Shown here: positions 55,999 to 64,000 of the stretch, piece by piece | Layout of the letters: every line of letters starts with the position of its first letter | Numbering within the stretch: position 1 is the stretch's first letter | DNA from: Tenodera sinensis | Taxonomy: Eukaryota; Arthropoda; Insecta; Mantodea; Mantidae | DNA: 64,000 nucleotides | Direction of reading: 5' to 3' | NCBI GenBank assembly: GCA_030765045.1 | Contig: CM060972.1 | Span: forward strand, 56,930,971-56,994,970 | Notes under the pieces: generated by a model | The model's database searches: none | Told to the model about the DNA's origin: nothing | The model's input: only the letters and a program-made list of their open reading frames with translations | Program-made: the position numbers and the translations under genes

Positions 55999-56859
55999 AT
56001 ATACGATCTGAAGCTTTTCTGGCGACGAACATATTCAAGATGTTTGCGGGCTTCAAGCCAGGTGAAGTGATGAAGAGCCATCGATGTTTCGGGAGTGTGC
56101 ATCTCTCCCACCATCAGGATGATGAATGACTAACGGGAGTGAAAGGACCAGTATATGTACTGTCCGTTAGTACGGACCGAGCAGAAAATGCCAAGTCTAA
56201 TTTGGAGGTGGTTCAACGCTTTGTTGGAATCTATGTTTTCTGAGCCGATTCTCCAACTTTAAGGCTGGTTTCCAGGAGAGACTGAACTGCAATCCGGTAT
56301 CCCAGTTCAGTGTTCTCTTCTGGACAGAGCCTCCTTAACCCTCCGTTCCCAGAAACTGCTACACTTTGCCACTATGGTTGTTTCTTTGAAGTTAGCCCTG
56401 TGGTCTTTTTGAAAGCAGTGTTCCGCCAGCCCTGACTTTTCAGGCTGCATTAAGCGTATGGACCTTTTGTGCTCCTTGACTCTGGTGGAAATGGTCCTGT
56501 TGGCTTGCCCTACGTACGTGTAGCGGTTTCTGGGAATGGAGGGTTAAGGATGCTCTGTCCATCTCCTCCGAGAAGAGAACACTGAACCAGGATGCCAGAT
56601 TGCAGTTCAGTCCCTCCTGGAAACCAGCCTTGAAGTTGGAGATCGACCGGTTCAGAAAACACACATTCCAATGGAGCATTGAACCACCTCCAGATTAGAC
56701 TTGATGTTCTCTGCTCGGTCCATACTAACGGACAGTACATATACTGGTCCTTTCACTCCTGTTAGTCATTCATCATCCTGATGATGGGAGAGATGCACAC
56801 TCCCGAAACATCGATGGCTCTTCATCACTTCACCTGGCTCAAAGCCTGAGAACATCTTG
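55999..56859 (-). mobile_element. Penelope-like element 2, inverted arms, 16-bp target duplication
   Basis: AATTTGTATTGAGACT lies at 55983-55998 and 56860-56875. Inside, an unpaired leader of about 34 bases is followed by arms of about 330 bp (56033-56345 and 56527-56859) around a minus-strand GIY-YIG region. Each arm carries the hammerhead-like core: CTGATGR, T, GGGAG, 9-base loop, CTCCC, GAAACATC (56117-56083 minus; 56778-56811 plus). The short extension on one side only is as described for Penelope copies. Confidence 0.85.
56180..56530 (-). pseudogene. GIY-YIG region of Penelope-like element 2
   Basis: The minus strand reads YVGQANRTISTRVKEHKRSI, then LMQPEKSGLAEHCFQKDHRA and NFKETTIV, then SFWERRVKEALS after a shift, and ELGYRIAVQSLLETSLKVG. 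This is the Penelope GIY-YIG nuclease C-terminal half (Y-V/I-G-Q-T-x-R, then AEH and the conserved Glu region). It starts inside the motif because the inverted arm begins there. The plus arm repeats the last part (QIAVQSLLETSLKVGDRP). Confidence 0.8.
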
Positions 56860-56889
56860 AATTTGTATTGAGACTGTGCAAAACTATTC

Positions 56890-58340
56890 TATCCACAATA
56901 TCTGTGGCATTTTAATCAAAATCATTAGAGCCATTTTCGAGAAAATAAAAATTTTTGAATAATTTTAAATGCCATATGTTTAACCTCTTGAGCGATGGCC
57001 ATTTAAACGTCCGCGAGCCGAGAACTGCTAGCATTTAAATTGTTAAATGCGCTTCGTATATACACAGCTGTATTTTGTGTAAATATTAAGTTATTTTAAT
57101 GAAACAAAAACTGGTATAAAACTCGTTATTTGCAGTATAAATGTACGTCATCAGCAAAGTTGAGTTGTGTTTACAAAACGTTGAAATGGCACAATTTTGT
57201 TTCACTGTGGTGAAAAGTCAACTTTGCTCTGTCAAACGCATCTAATATTAGTTCTCGGAAAGATTCAGTAAAGAAACACCCATTGTATGTGTGCCTTATG
57301 CGTCAGCATACTGTGTAATAAATCGCTATTGCATGCGTGGTCTCTTAGTCATCAGAATAGATCAACATTACAACTTTTGCTTACGCGAGTTTCGTAACTG
57401 AGTAGAGTCCGTGTCTTTCTTTGTTGAAATACATACATATTCTTTCCTGCTTGTAGCTGAAGGGAGAAGTGGTATAAAAAAGTATTTTTGCACCAACTGG
57501 ATATAACCATATACAATTGTTTGGGGATTTGGACAGCTCTCTAAACCCACACAGGACAATGACCGACCTTGACTACCGACTATAAATAGCTCGCAGCCTA
57601 ATTGAACAATACCACGTTGGGGGTTGAAAATCCAAAACCCCTGCACCCCTCAGACTTCAAGGAAAACATTATCCTAAAAGGATACCACCAACAGCAAAGA
57701 AGTCCCACCCATTTCGAAAGTGTTTCGTGTGCCGCAAGAAGGGAATTCGCGAATGTGGAGATGTACCTAACCTTGTATGTTTATCCCTGTTTTGAGGTAA
57801 ATCACTGCAGAACGAACATATTAAGGTAAGCCAATAAAGTATATAGACCTTACTAAAATGTTTCATAAAGGGAAAATTATAATAAGTTGAGTTGAATAAG
57901 GGATAAATAAGGGTTAAATGCTTAAACGCACAGGACGCCCATATCGCTCATCTGCCATTTTAAATGGACATGATTTCACGTCGATATCCCTCAAGAGGTT
58001 AAGATATGTTTGTAGCAAATGAAATGTATATTTTTAATTTTGTGGCTATAGCTCATGTAGCCCTGTTTGCTCTTGATGACTTTTGCATAACTGGTAAACT
58101 GTAAGAGATAGATGAAATCTTACTGCACAAAAAATGTAGATCTCGTTAAAACATTTAATTTATGTCCAAATGAATTTTTTGTGGAGTGAACCATTTTGGA
58201 GATATTTCTTCTTATTTGTGTGAGTTTTGCAAAACTTACACTTTCCACAAATGGAAAACCATTATTAATTTGTTTATATCTTAGTCGTGCAAAGATCATA
58301 GCTTTAAAAGATTTGACTATCGCTCAAAGGTGTTTCCTCA
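56890..58340 (+). repeat. Dispersed repeat R, copy split by a piggyBac element
   Basis: The part before 56983 (TTTTAATCAAAATCATTAGA, GCCATTTTCGAGAAAATA) and the part after 58002 (GTAGCAAATGAAATGTATAT, TTTTGCATAACTGGTAAACT) match successive blocks of the copy at 35375-36330 (near 35800 and 35830). Nothing is lost between them, so the 1-kb insertion is clean. Confidence 0.7.
56984..57998 (+). mobile_element. piggyBac-like element 2, internally deleted
   Basis: TTAA flanks both sides (56980-56983, 57999-58002). The inverted ends begin CCTCTTGAG, then (C/G)GAT. The only coding remnant lies near 57640-57830: IPPTAKKSHPFRKCFVCRKK and, in another frame, LTLYVYPCFEVNHC. This is the C-terminal Cys-rich zinc domain of piggyBac transposases (C-x2-C ... 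PCFExYH). The DDE core is missing. Confidence 0.75.
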
Positions 58341-58925
58341 TCCACCATACAGTTTGAATTTTGCACACAGTGACTACTATCTGTTGCCAATGATGAAGAC
58401 CTGACTTGCAACGCACCACTTTTACAGAAACACATCTGCAGGAGGGCATGACTAACTGGTTGAAGTCTCAGGCCACAGAATTTTATGGCAATGGAATTTC
58501 AAAATGCTTGTCACCAAGTAGATCATGTCTATGTCTGAAAAAAATCAATCATCTCAAAAGTTCTTCATAGAAGCCTTGTCGTGTTAAAACATATTGTGTA
58601 CCACTTCTACTTTCAAAGCTTGTTTGTCATTATAAGTGCCTACATTTATATATTTATATTTATGAAACTATGTTGAAAAGTGGTATTTAAGTGTCATTTT
58701 CAAATATATTTTCCTCCTACACATTTTTTTTAAATACCAAAACATAATCAACTTTCTGGATAGCCCTTGTAATAAAGACTACATTTTTTGCTACTGTCTT
58801 CCAAAACTAATATCAATTTTGAGCAAAATTTTATCCAAAAATACTAAGGATTATCATGCAGTAAGTAACCATTCTGTACATAGCCTTTGCAAATGACATT
58901 CATTTATCAGCTTTGTTAATTGTAG
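58341..58925. other. End of intron 4, nothing recognised
   Basis: AT-rich DNA up to the acceptor TGTTAATTGTAG ending at 58925. Confidence 0.5.
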
Positions 58926-59071
58926 GTTGCTACTGTGGTAGGGGGGATGGCCCCTCAGAAGCAGGAGAGACTGTTGAGTAAAGGTCCAGAAATTGTGGTG
59001 GCAACGCCAGGTCGTCTGTGGGAGCTTATACAAGATGGCAACCCTCACCTTTCACAAGTGAAAAACATCTG
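58926..59071 (+). CDS. DDX24-type helicase, exon 5 (GG and ATPGR motifs)
   Basis: The exon starts in phase 0 and ends with two bases of a Trp codon (TG|GTAAGT). It encodes VATVVGGMAPQKQERLLSKG, then PEIVVATPGRLWELIQDGNP and HLSQVKNI(W). GGM is the motif GG region, and VVATPGRLWELI is motif Ib in the DDX24 form (TPGRLWEL). The next exon should carry the DEAD motif. It is not found up to 64000, so the gene continues beyond the window. Confidence 0.95.
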
Positions 59072-59458
59072 GTAAGTTACAAAGCAGAAATCAATCTTCC
59101 TACATTAATAAGTTAAAAAGTAGGTAAGTAGCACAAATAGAACCAGGAAGTAGCATTGAAATTTTGGAATAGAATCTTGAACTTTGAAGAAAGAAATTTG
59201 TTAAAAGAGTGTCTTGAATATCAGGAGAGATATTTGTCTTAGGAAAAGTTTGGATAGTAATGCATTGGGAAAGATATGAGTAAAAGAGAAAATAATGTGA
59301 ATAATTACTGGAAAATGACAAGAGAAAGATTTGAGAATATTGAAATATGAAATAGGTTTAATGAGCTAGATGATAGGAGATCTTTAGTGTTCTATAAACC
59401 AATGAAAGACACTTGGAGAGGAAAAAAATACATAGATATGACAAAGAGGGTATTGCAC
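59072..59458. other. Intron 5 start, nothing recognised
   Basis: AT-rich, no feature apart from the left duplicate GGGTATTGCAC at 59448-59458 of the next foldback. Confidence 0.45.
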
Positions 59459-59728
59459 ATATTAAGATTAAAAGGAGAAGCATTATATATAGTGATGTCC
59501 TGATCACTGCGAAGGTTTTTAGTTGATTTTATATATTCAGGTAGACAATCACTTACTTGTAGTTGTAGGTAAACAGGAGCGCTTTCGTGGAGGTTACGTC
59601 CACATCCCTGTTGTTGCTACTGGCTGAGGATGTGGACGTAACCTCCACGAAAGCGCTCCTGTTTATCTACAACTACAAGTAAGTGATTGTCTACCTGAAT
59701 ATATAAAAGCAACTAAAAACCTTCACAA
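59459..59728 (+). mobile_element. Foldback element G with 11-bp target duplication
   Basis: GGGTATTGCAC occurs at 59448-59458 and 59729-59739. A 52-base unpaired leader is followed by arms of 97 bp (59511-59607 and 59628-59724) around a 20-base spacer. The right side of the spacer and arm forms CTGAGGA, T, GTGGA, CGTAACC, TCCAC, GAAA, GCGC (59624-59655), the hammerhead-like core with a perfect stem. Confidence 0.8.
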
Positions 59729-59739
59729 GGGTATTGCAC

Positions 59740-60060
59740 GTTTAAGAACAGCAGTATGCATATTAAAAGACCTAAAAAAGAGTATCCCATAAATGCAGTG
59801 TTCTACACATGGTGGATATGAGGCTCTTGAACATATATTTAAATAAATAAAACTTGGAGAAAAGAGCACATCAATAAGAAATGGCCCGAAATAACACAGT
59901 TGTTGGGGGACATACTTTAGGCCTGCATTATAATGATTCCGCCGCATATTGAAATGTGAGCTTAGAACTGACAAAAATCGATCCCGCGGAGGTGGTGGGA
60001 AACATTCATGCAATAATAATGTACAGTACATTGGAAAGTAGTAATATATGATAATACTGG
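59740..60060. other. Intron 5 spacer, nothing recognised
   Basis: No supportable feature. Confidence 0.45.
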
Positions 60061-60232
60061 TTACAGTGTAATCCGGACTTGTGGACTGTGGTCTACTGGG
60101 CTCCTTCTTCTTCCCAGATGTTTTGTCTGCAACTGCGGCAGACATCTTCAGACATCCACAGTCACAGACGAAACACCTGGGAAGAAGAAGGAGCCCAGTA
60201 GACCATGGCCCACAAGCTCAGATTACACTGTA
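60061..60232. mobile_element. Foldback element H
   Basis: Arms of about 75-85 bp (from TACAGTGTAATC..., GGTCTACTGGGCTCCTTCTT) face each other around the centre near 60146. The minus strand reads CTGAAGA, T, GTCTGC, CGCAGTT, GCAGAC, AAAA, CATC (60151-60117), then TGGGAAGAAGAAGGAGCCCA. The same tail occurs at 8521-8620. The right arm motif is partly deleted but keeps GACGAAACACC. No duplication was found. Confidence 0.7.
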
Positions 60233-60358
60233 TCTACATGGCACCGGCCATGAAAGCCTTAGAGCTTTGATGAATATACAGTAATGTACACCACTTTGAA
60301 ATGTGATTACACACCAGTTATCCTAGGGGGTGTATTCCAGTCCTGCAAGTGATCTTAA

Positions 60359-61810
60359 CCCTTTCACTGCTATCACATTGGTGATATACACATAGTTCCT
60401 GTGCTGAATTTTTTTGCCAACAATTTCAATGTCATATTTCTAAATAAGTTCTCTATTTAAGAACAAGGTAATAACATTTCATGCAATAACCTTACCTTTT
60501 CTGGTGTATATCCACTCCATTCAGCAGAATATGTGAGGAATATTTTATCCTTTGTTTTATAATTATTTGCTTCACGCCACTGATTAGAATGTATAATGCA
60601 CTGATACGAATAAGGTAGACTTCCCTTATAGTCTTTCTTACAAAGAAATTTGAAATGAACTATCACAGTTTCTTGTAGAAAACTATTACAAAATACACAA
60701 GAGTATTGTTTTTGTTTTCACCCCTTAACTCTAATAGTGAAGGAGGGTGTGGTACCTCTCAAAGCAGGGAACAACGCACAATGCCACATTACACTGGAAG
60801 CACATATACCTGGATTCCCTCCTCTTGTAGCACTGAACTTATGCCGAAGGTGATCTATAATCATTTTTAGTTTATATAATCGGTCACCCGCCGATTGTGT
60901 ATTGTTGTCGCAGAAATGAAGGGTGCAAAGTAACAACAAATACCTGTCCCGTGACATGTAATTGCGGAACTGAGGAGTTTCAATCAGAGGATCAGTAGAC
61001 CAATACTCTTGCCTAGAAAGTTTTTTTCTCTTGGCATGAGCATTGTCAGTGCTAAGAACACATACATTTCATCCACATTAGTGTCATGCCACTTTTGAAG
61101 ACGAGAGGATGGGGAGGGTGGAACCACATTTGTCATAAACGAGTAGAAACTGTTTGTCTCCTCCACTATTTTCTGCATTACATCTACACTAAAAAAATGA
61201 CAGAAATAGTCTGATGCCTCCGAAGCACTACTCAAAGTCCCAGCTGTGATTCCTGCAACACTGTCATCAAATGGATGGATTCGCGGCACATACGCATCGT
61301 CTTTCCACCGAAACAAAGGAGTTTGCACTCTTGGTCTTTTACAAGTATGTGATGGACCTGTAATATCACGAACTAGTTCTTGTTCGGTTTCACATTCACC
61401 TTCACTTCCGGATTCACTAGACGGGAAATCAAACTCTTCATCTGATTCTAAAGTTGTAAAAATATCTAAAAGTTCCTGTCGGTAAACATGTGCCCGGCAC
61501 AGAATGACGCCATCTTAGCCCAACTGGCAGTGGCGTGCGGTAATTTCCCACAGCTAACATGTGACTTGTGCACAGTTTACATAAAACCCTGCAGATGTCA
61601 TACAACACCAGAGACTGCACAGCAACTAGTGTCAGCGTATAGCCAAGAGATGGCAGAAGAAGTCAGTGCACGTGGGCCCGCTTTAATGTAAGTAACTCGA
61701 AAGTTACGGCCATTAGAAAATGGCGTGATGCCCAACCGAGTATACTCGTCTTTAGCAAGACAGCAGCAACATTTTACCACCGGGTTAACTCGCTCTTAGC
61801 AGTGAAAGGG
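60359..61810 (-). mobile_element. piggyBac element 1, perfect 14-bp ends and TTAA
   Basis: CCCTTTCACTGCTA (60359-60372) and TAGCAGTGAAAGGG (61797-61810) are perfect inverted ends, flanked by TTAA at 60355-60358 and 61811-61814. This is the diagnostic piggyBac insertion pattern. The 1452-bp unit is about 1 kb shorter than an autonomous element and has lost the middle of its gene. It lies in DDX24 intron 5 in reverse orientation. Confidence 0.92.
60457..61560 (-). pseudogene. piggyBac transposase, N-terminal part, frameshifted
   Basis: On the minus strand an acidic N-terminus (SDEEFDFPSSESGSEGECET) leads into LFRWKDDAYVPRIHPFDDSV (FxxxxGxxxxxxPxxxYF region). SEASDYFCHFFSVDVMQKIV, WHDTNVDEMYVFLALTMLM and, after a frameshift at a run of A (near 61020), QEYWSTDPLIETPQFRNYMS, RDRYLLLLCTLHFCDNN and LYKLKMIIDHLRHKFSA follow. 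These are the conserved N-terminal blocks of the family up to just before the catalytic DDD core, which is deleted. A further open piece (60666-60457, YKTKDKIFLTYSAEWSGYTP) belongs to an unplaced part. Confidence 0.85.
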
Positions 61811-61814
61811 TTAA

Positions 61815-62240
61815 TTTATACATTACATACAGTTACACTACCCATTTTACACTAACCTAATTTTGCATTATCTTAAAGAAATCAGTAATTTTTGTTTGGC
61901 AGCATAATTCACAACTTTTTTTTCCCCCGAGTATTGTTTGATTGTAGCAAGATGGAGATGAATACTGTTTGATTCATTTTGCTTCACCATACATAGAATT
62001 TATCTTGTTTATGATACTTATCACTTCACTAATATGCAGAATATCTTCTTCCATGTGCATGCCTTGTTACTTTGGGAAATTCTTAGCAATGCAGTTGCCA
62101 AGGTCAACACTAGGAATGCAGTGTCCAAAGTCGACAGTAATGGTAGTGAAAAGTATATTCCAATACAGCTATTTGCAGACAATTTTTAACTCCACTTTCA
62201 AAAATAAATAAATAAAAAGTATGACATTTTTGGGGGACAT
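61815..62240. other. Intron 5 spacer, nothing recognised
   Basis: AT-rich with no supportable feature. Confidence 0.45.
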
Positions 62241-62255
62241 ACTTTTCCCTGTGTT

Positions 62256-62657
62256 TATCTTTAGGACTCATACTCATGTATGTGGCTTTCATGTAACAGT
62301 TTTCTTAACGGGCACCAGTTTTACAATGTGGCAGTTACATCACCCGACTTAAACCCCTATTTTGCAAGGGGGACCACACCTATCGTTCGTCAACGGGTCC
62401 ATCGGACCTAGCCGGGAGGACTAAATAGGTGGTGTTTAGATCCACTGAACCTTCCCCTCATGTGCCTCTGAGGGACGCTGTACTGTGATAGGCCAGCACA
62501 AATATGTGTCCTGTGTAACGATACAGCAGAAATGAACGAAGACCACTTGAAGACCTGTGAAGCATTAAGATCAGAAGAAACTACAGTTCAAAAGTATTGG
62601 AAAGCACGACTGCTGATGGCTTCATTGCCAGATGCAAGGCACTAGAAAACAACAACA
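62256..62657 (+). mobile_element. Short chimeric retroinsertion with a LINE 3' tail and 15-bp duplication
   Basis: ACTTTTCCCTGTGTT at 62241-62255 and 62658-62672 is a perfect 15-bp duplication. The last 165 bases are nearly identical to the LINE tail at 13998-14292 (ICVLCND, MNEDHLKTC, YWKARLLMASLPDARH, stop, (CAA)n). The first 235 bases have no counterpart there and include GCAAGGGGGACCACACCTAT and CGGACCTAGCCGGGAGGAC. They may be the LINE 5' end joined by an internal deletion, or an unrelated RNA that acquired the tail. Confidence 0.85.
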
Positions 62658-62672
62658 ACTTTTCCCTGTGTT

Positions 62673-63214
62673 AAATCTGAATCCACAATATTTCGGACTG
62701 TACTGTATATTAAAAATATATTTGCTTATGATTTTGTTTAAGTATCTGGGTCGATCTATAAACACTTTTATTTTCACATTACTTGCTTTTTATTTGCATA
62801 CATTTTTAATTTTATTTACATTAATACACTAAAATTCAGACTCAAGCTAGACATGAACTATGCGACATAATCATGAGCTCCAGGCATTGAGTAACACTTG
62901 GACATATATTTAAATATTTTACAGCATGTGCATGAAGGGTTACACATATAGATTGTTTTTACATTCTTCAGTCTTTGCCATATTGGTGTCATCTGTGAAA
63001 ATATTGAAAAAGAAGTATCATTAGTTACTCCATTCATTGGCCCAGAACCATTCTGTGGAATACCCGGATGTTTCATTAAAGGAAACATAAAAGCCTGGAA
63101 TTGTACACATCACTGTCATAAGTTCTGTCAGTACTTTCAATGCATTTAACTACTAAATAAAACTATGCAAACCCATTGATATAGTCTGAAAGAACACAGA
63201 AAATGCTACGGATT
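62673..63214. other. Nothing recognised
   Basis: AT-rich spacer with no supportable feature. Confidence 0.45.
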
Positions 63215-64000
63215 GAATTCAACCCTTATTCAAAATAATAACCAGTGGCAAAGATGTTCAGGCCACTCATCACTAGCTGCACGAATTGTGTCCAGTGGAA
63301 TTTTGTTGACAGCTGACCTGATTGAGCTTTTTATCTCAATATTGTGGTGCTGTTTTTGACATGCTATTGTTGTTGTAGTGTTTAACGCCCGCTTTTACTA
63401 CTACGGCACCGCAGGCGGTGACACTGATGATACATGGAATGAAGATGGAGCACCGGTGGAATGAGATGGCAGGGGAAACCGGAGCACCCGGAGAAAACCC
63501 GCCCTGACGCCGCTTCGTCCACCACGAATACCACATGCGGGTCCCTGGGATCGAACCCGGGCCGCCTAGGTGGTAGGCGAGCACGCTAACCGCTCGGCCA
63601 CGGCGCTGCCGACATGCTATTGCCTCAAGCTTCTGCCACAGAGAATGATCAAATGGATTGAGGTTCGGACTTCCACTAGGTCAATCAGCAACTGCAGTGA
63701 ACCTTGGGACATTGATTGCCAGCTACTGCTGCATAGTTTTTCCTTTGTGTGCAGTAAATCTACTGAAAATCTACCACTTCCCTTCAAACAGCTCAAATTG
63801 ATATGTGGTATCACCTTTTCCAAAATTATCTGGTACACGGTTGCAGTAGTCTTCACTCCATTTTTCGCAAAAATGCACCTCTGATGCTCCCTGTCAGGAA
63901 ACTGCCCACGATACCATGACAGATGCAGGGTGACGTCACTGGACACAAGGAACTTTCTCTCTCGCTTCCTTGAAGGACCGTGCATATACACGATCAGTTT
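63215..64000 (-). pseudogene. mariner-type transposase relic, split by a SINE, runs off the edge
   Basis: From the right edge the minus strand reads REHQRCIFAKNGVKTTATVY, QIILEKVIPHINLSC (usual: GVKINA..Y...ILE.V..PW), then KLCSSSWQSMSQGSLQLLI (WC..N...F). After a SINE it continues as IACQKQHHNIEIKSSIRSAV, then NKIPLDTIRAASDEWPEHL (usual IP.DTIRAA.D.FP.RL). The order fits the C-terminal half of a mariner-superfamily transposase. Several catalytic blocks are altered. The N-terminal half lies beyond 64000. Confidence 0.6.
63370..63610 (-). repeat. SINE family A, copy 4, with perfect 12-bp target duplication
   Basis: GACATGCTATTG at 63358-63369 and 63611-63622 flanks the element. On the minus strand: the head GCAGCGCCGTGGCCGAGCGG...TTAGCGTGCTCGCCTACC, box B GGGTTCGATCCC, then the family A body (CCACATGCGG-CGTGGTGGACGAAGCGGCG region) and a tail with GCGTTAAACACTACAACAA. 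It is inserted inside the mariner relic. Its promoter boxes are the best preserved of the four copies. Confidence 0.9.

Noticed and set aside
56778..56820. Canonical type I hammerhead with a defined cleavage site
   Set aside because: I could not place a proper stem III with a U-H cleavage position; CATCGATG is only self-complementary. The motif is therefore reported as hammerhead-like, not as a ribozyme.

Overview
The window looks like AT-rich nuclear DNA from a large, transposon-laden arthropod genome, most likely an insect. Evidence: GT-AG introns of up to about 7 kb, insect-type repeat families (tRNA-derived SINEs, mariner/Tc1, piggyBac, hAT, P-like and Penelope-like elements) and two multi-exon host genes, both on the + strand. 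A polyneopteran such as a cockroach, termite or stick insect is a guess from the repeat mix only.

Host genes. (1) A C2H2 zinc-finger gene has four coding exons (19642-19767, 20519-20653, 26050-26105, 29418-30957). All junctions are in phase, giving a 618-residue protein with an acidic N-terminus and 14 tandem fingers; one finger is three residues short. (2) The 5' half of a DEAD-box RNA helicase of the DDX24 type has five exons (37484-37645, 44548-44901, 50968-51097, 53401-53720, 58926-59071) and runs off the right edge. The N-terminal conserved block, Q motif, Walker A motif, motif Ia and the ATPGR motif are visible. The DEAD exon is not in the window.

Everything else is intergenic or intronic DNA filled with mobile elements, almost all broken. 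Left part (1-19.6 kb): sparse DNA, SINEs, a P-type transposase relic, a small hAT element with TIRs, several mariner/Tc1 relics, two LINE 3' ends, and a mariner-type element with intact TIRs and TA duplication. Zinc-finger introns: a mariner relic, SINEs including an inverted cluster, a LINE fragment abutting the last splice acceptor, and a foldback element with a 14-bp duplication. Between the genes: a Kolobok/Mutator-like element, SINEs and an unclassified dispersed repeat. DDX24 introns: a mariner-type relic, a THAP-encoding P-like element with TIRs, a 5'-complete but 3'-truncated LINE with a second LINE nested in it, and a cluster of Penelope-like foldbacks. Right end: two more foldbacks, a piggyBac element flanked by TTAA, a LINE-tailed chimera and a mariner relic split by a SINE.

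The most interesting pattern is a hammerhead-like motif (CTGANGA, one extra base, a short hairpin, then GAAA and usually an AC/GTC-like tail) that occurs at least 11 times. Two sites are inside Penelope-like elements with recognisable GIY-YIG coding sequence. Others sit in the arms of short palindromic elements with 11-16 bp target duplications and a short unpaired extension on one side only. I infer that these foldbacks are non-autonomous derivatives of Penelope-like retroelements.
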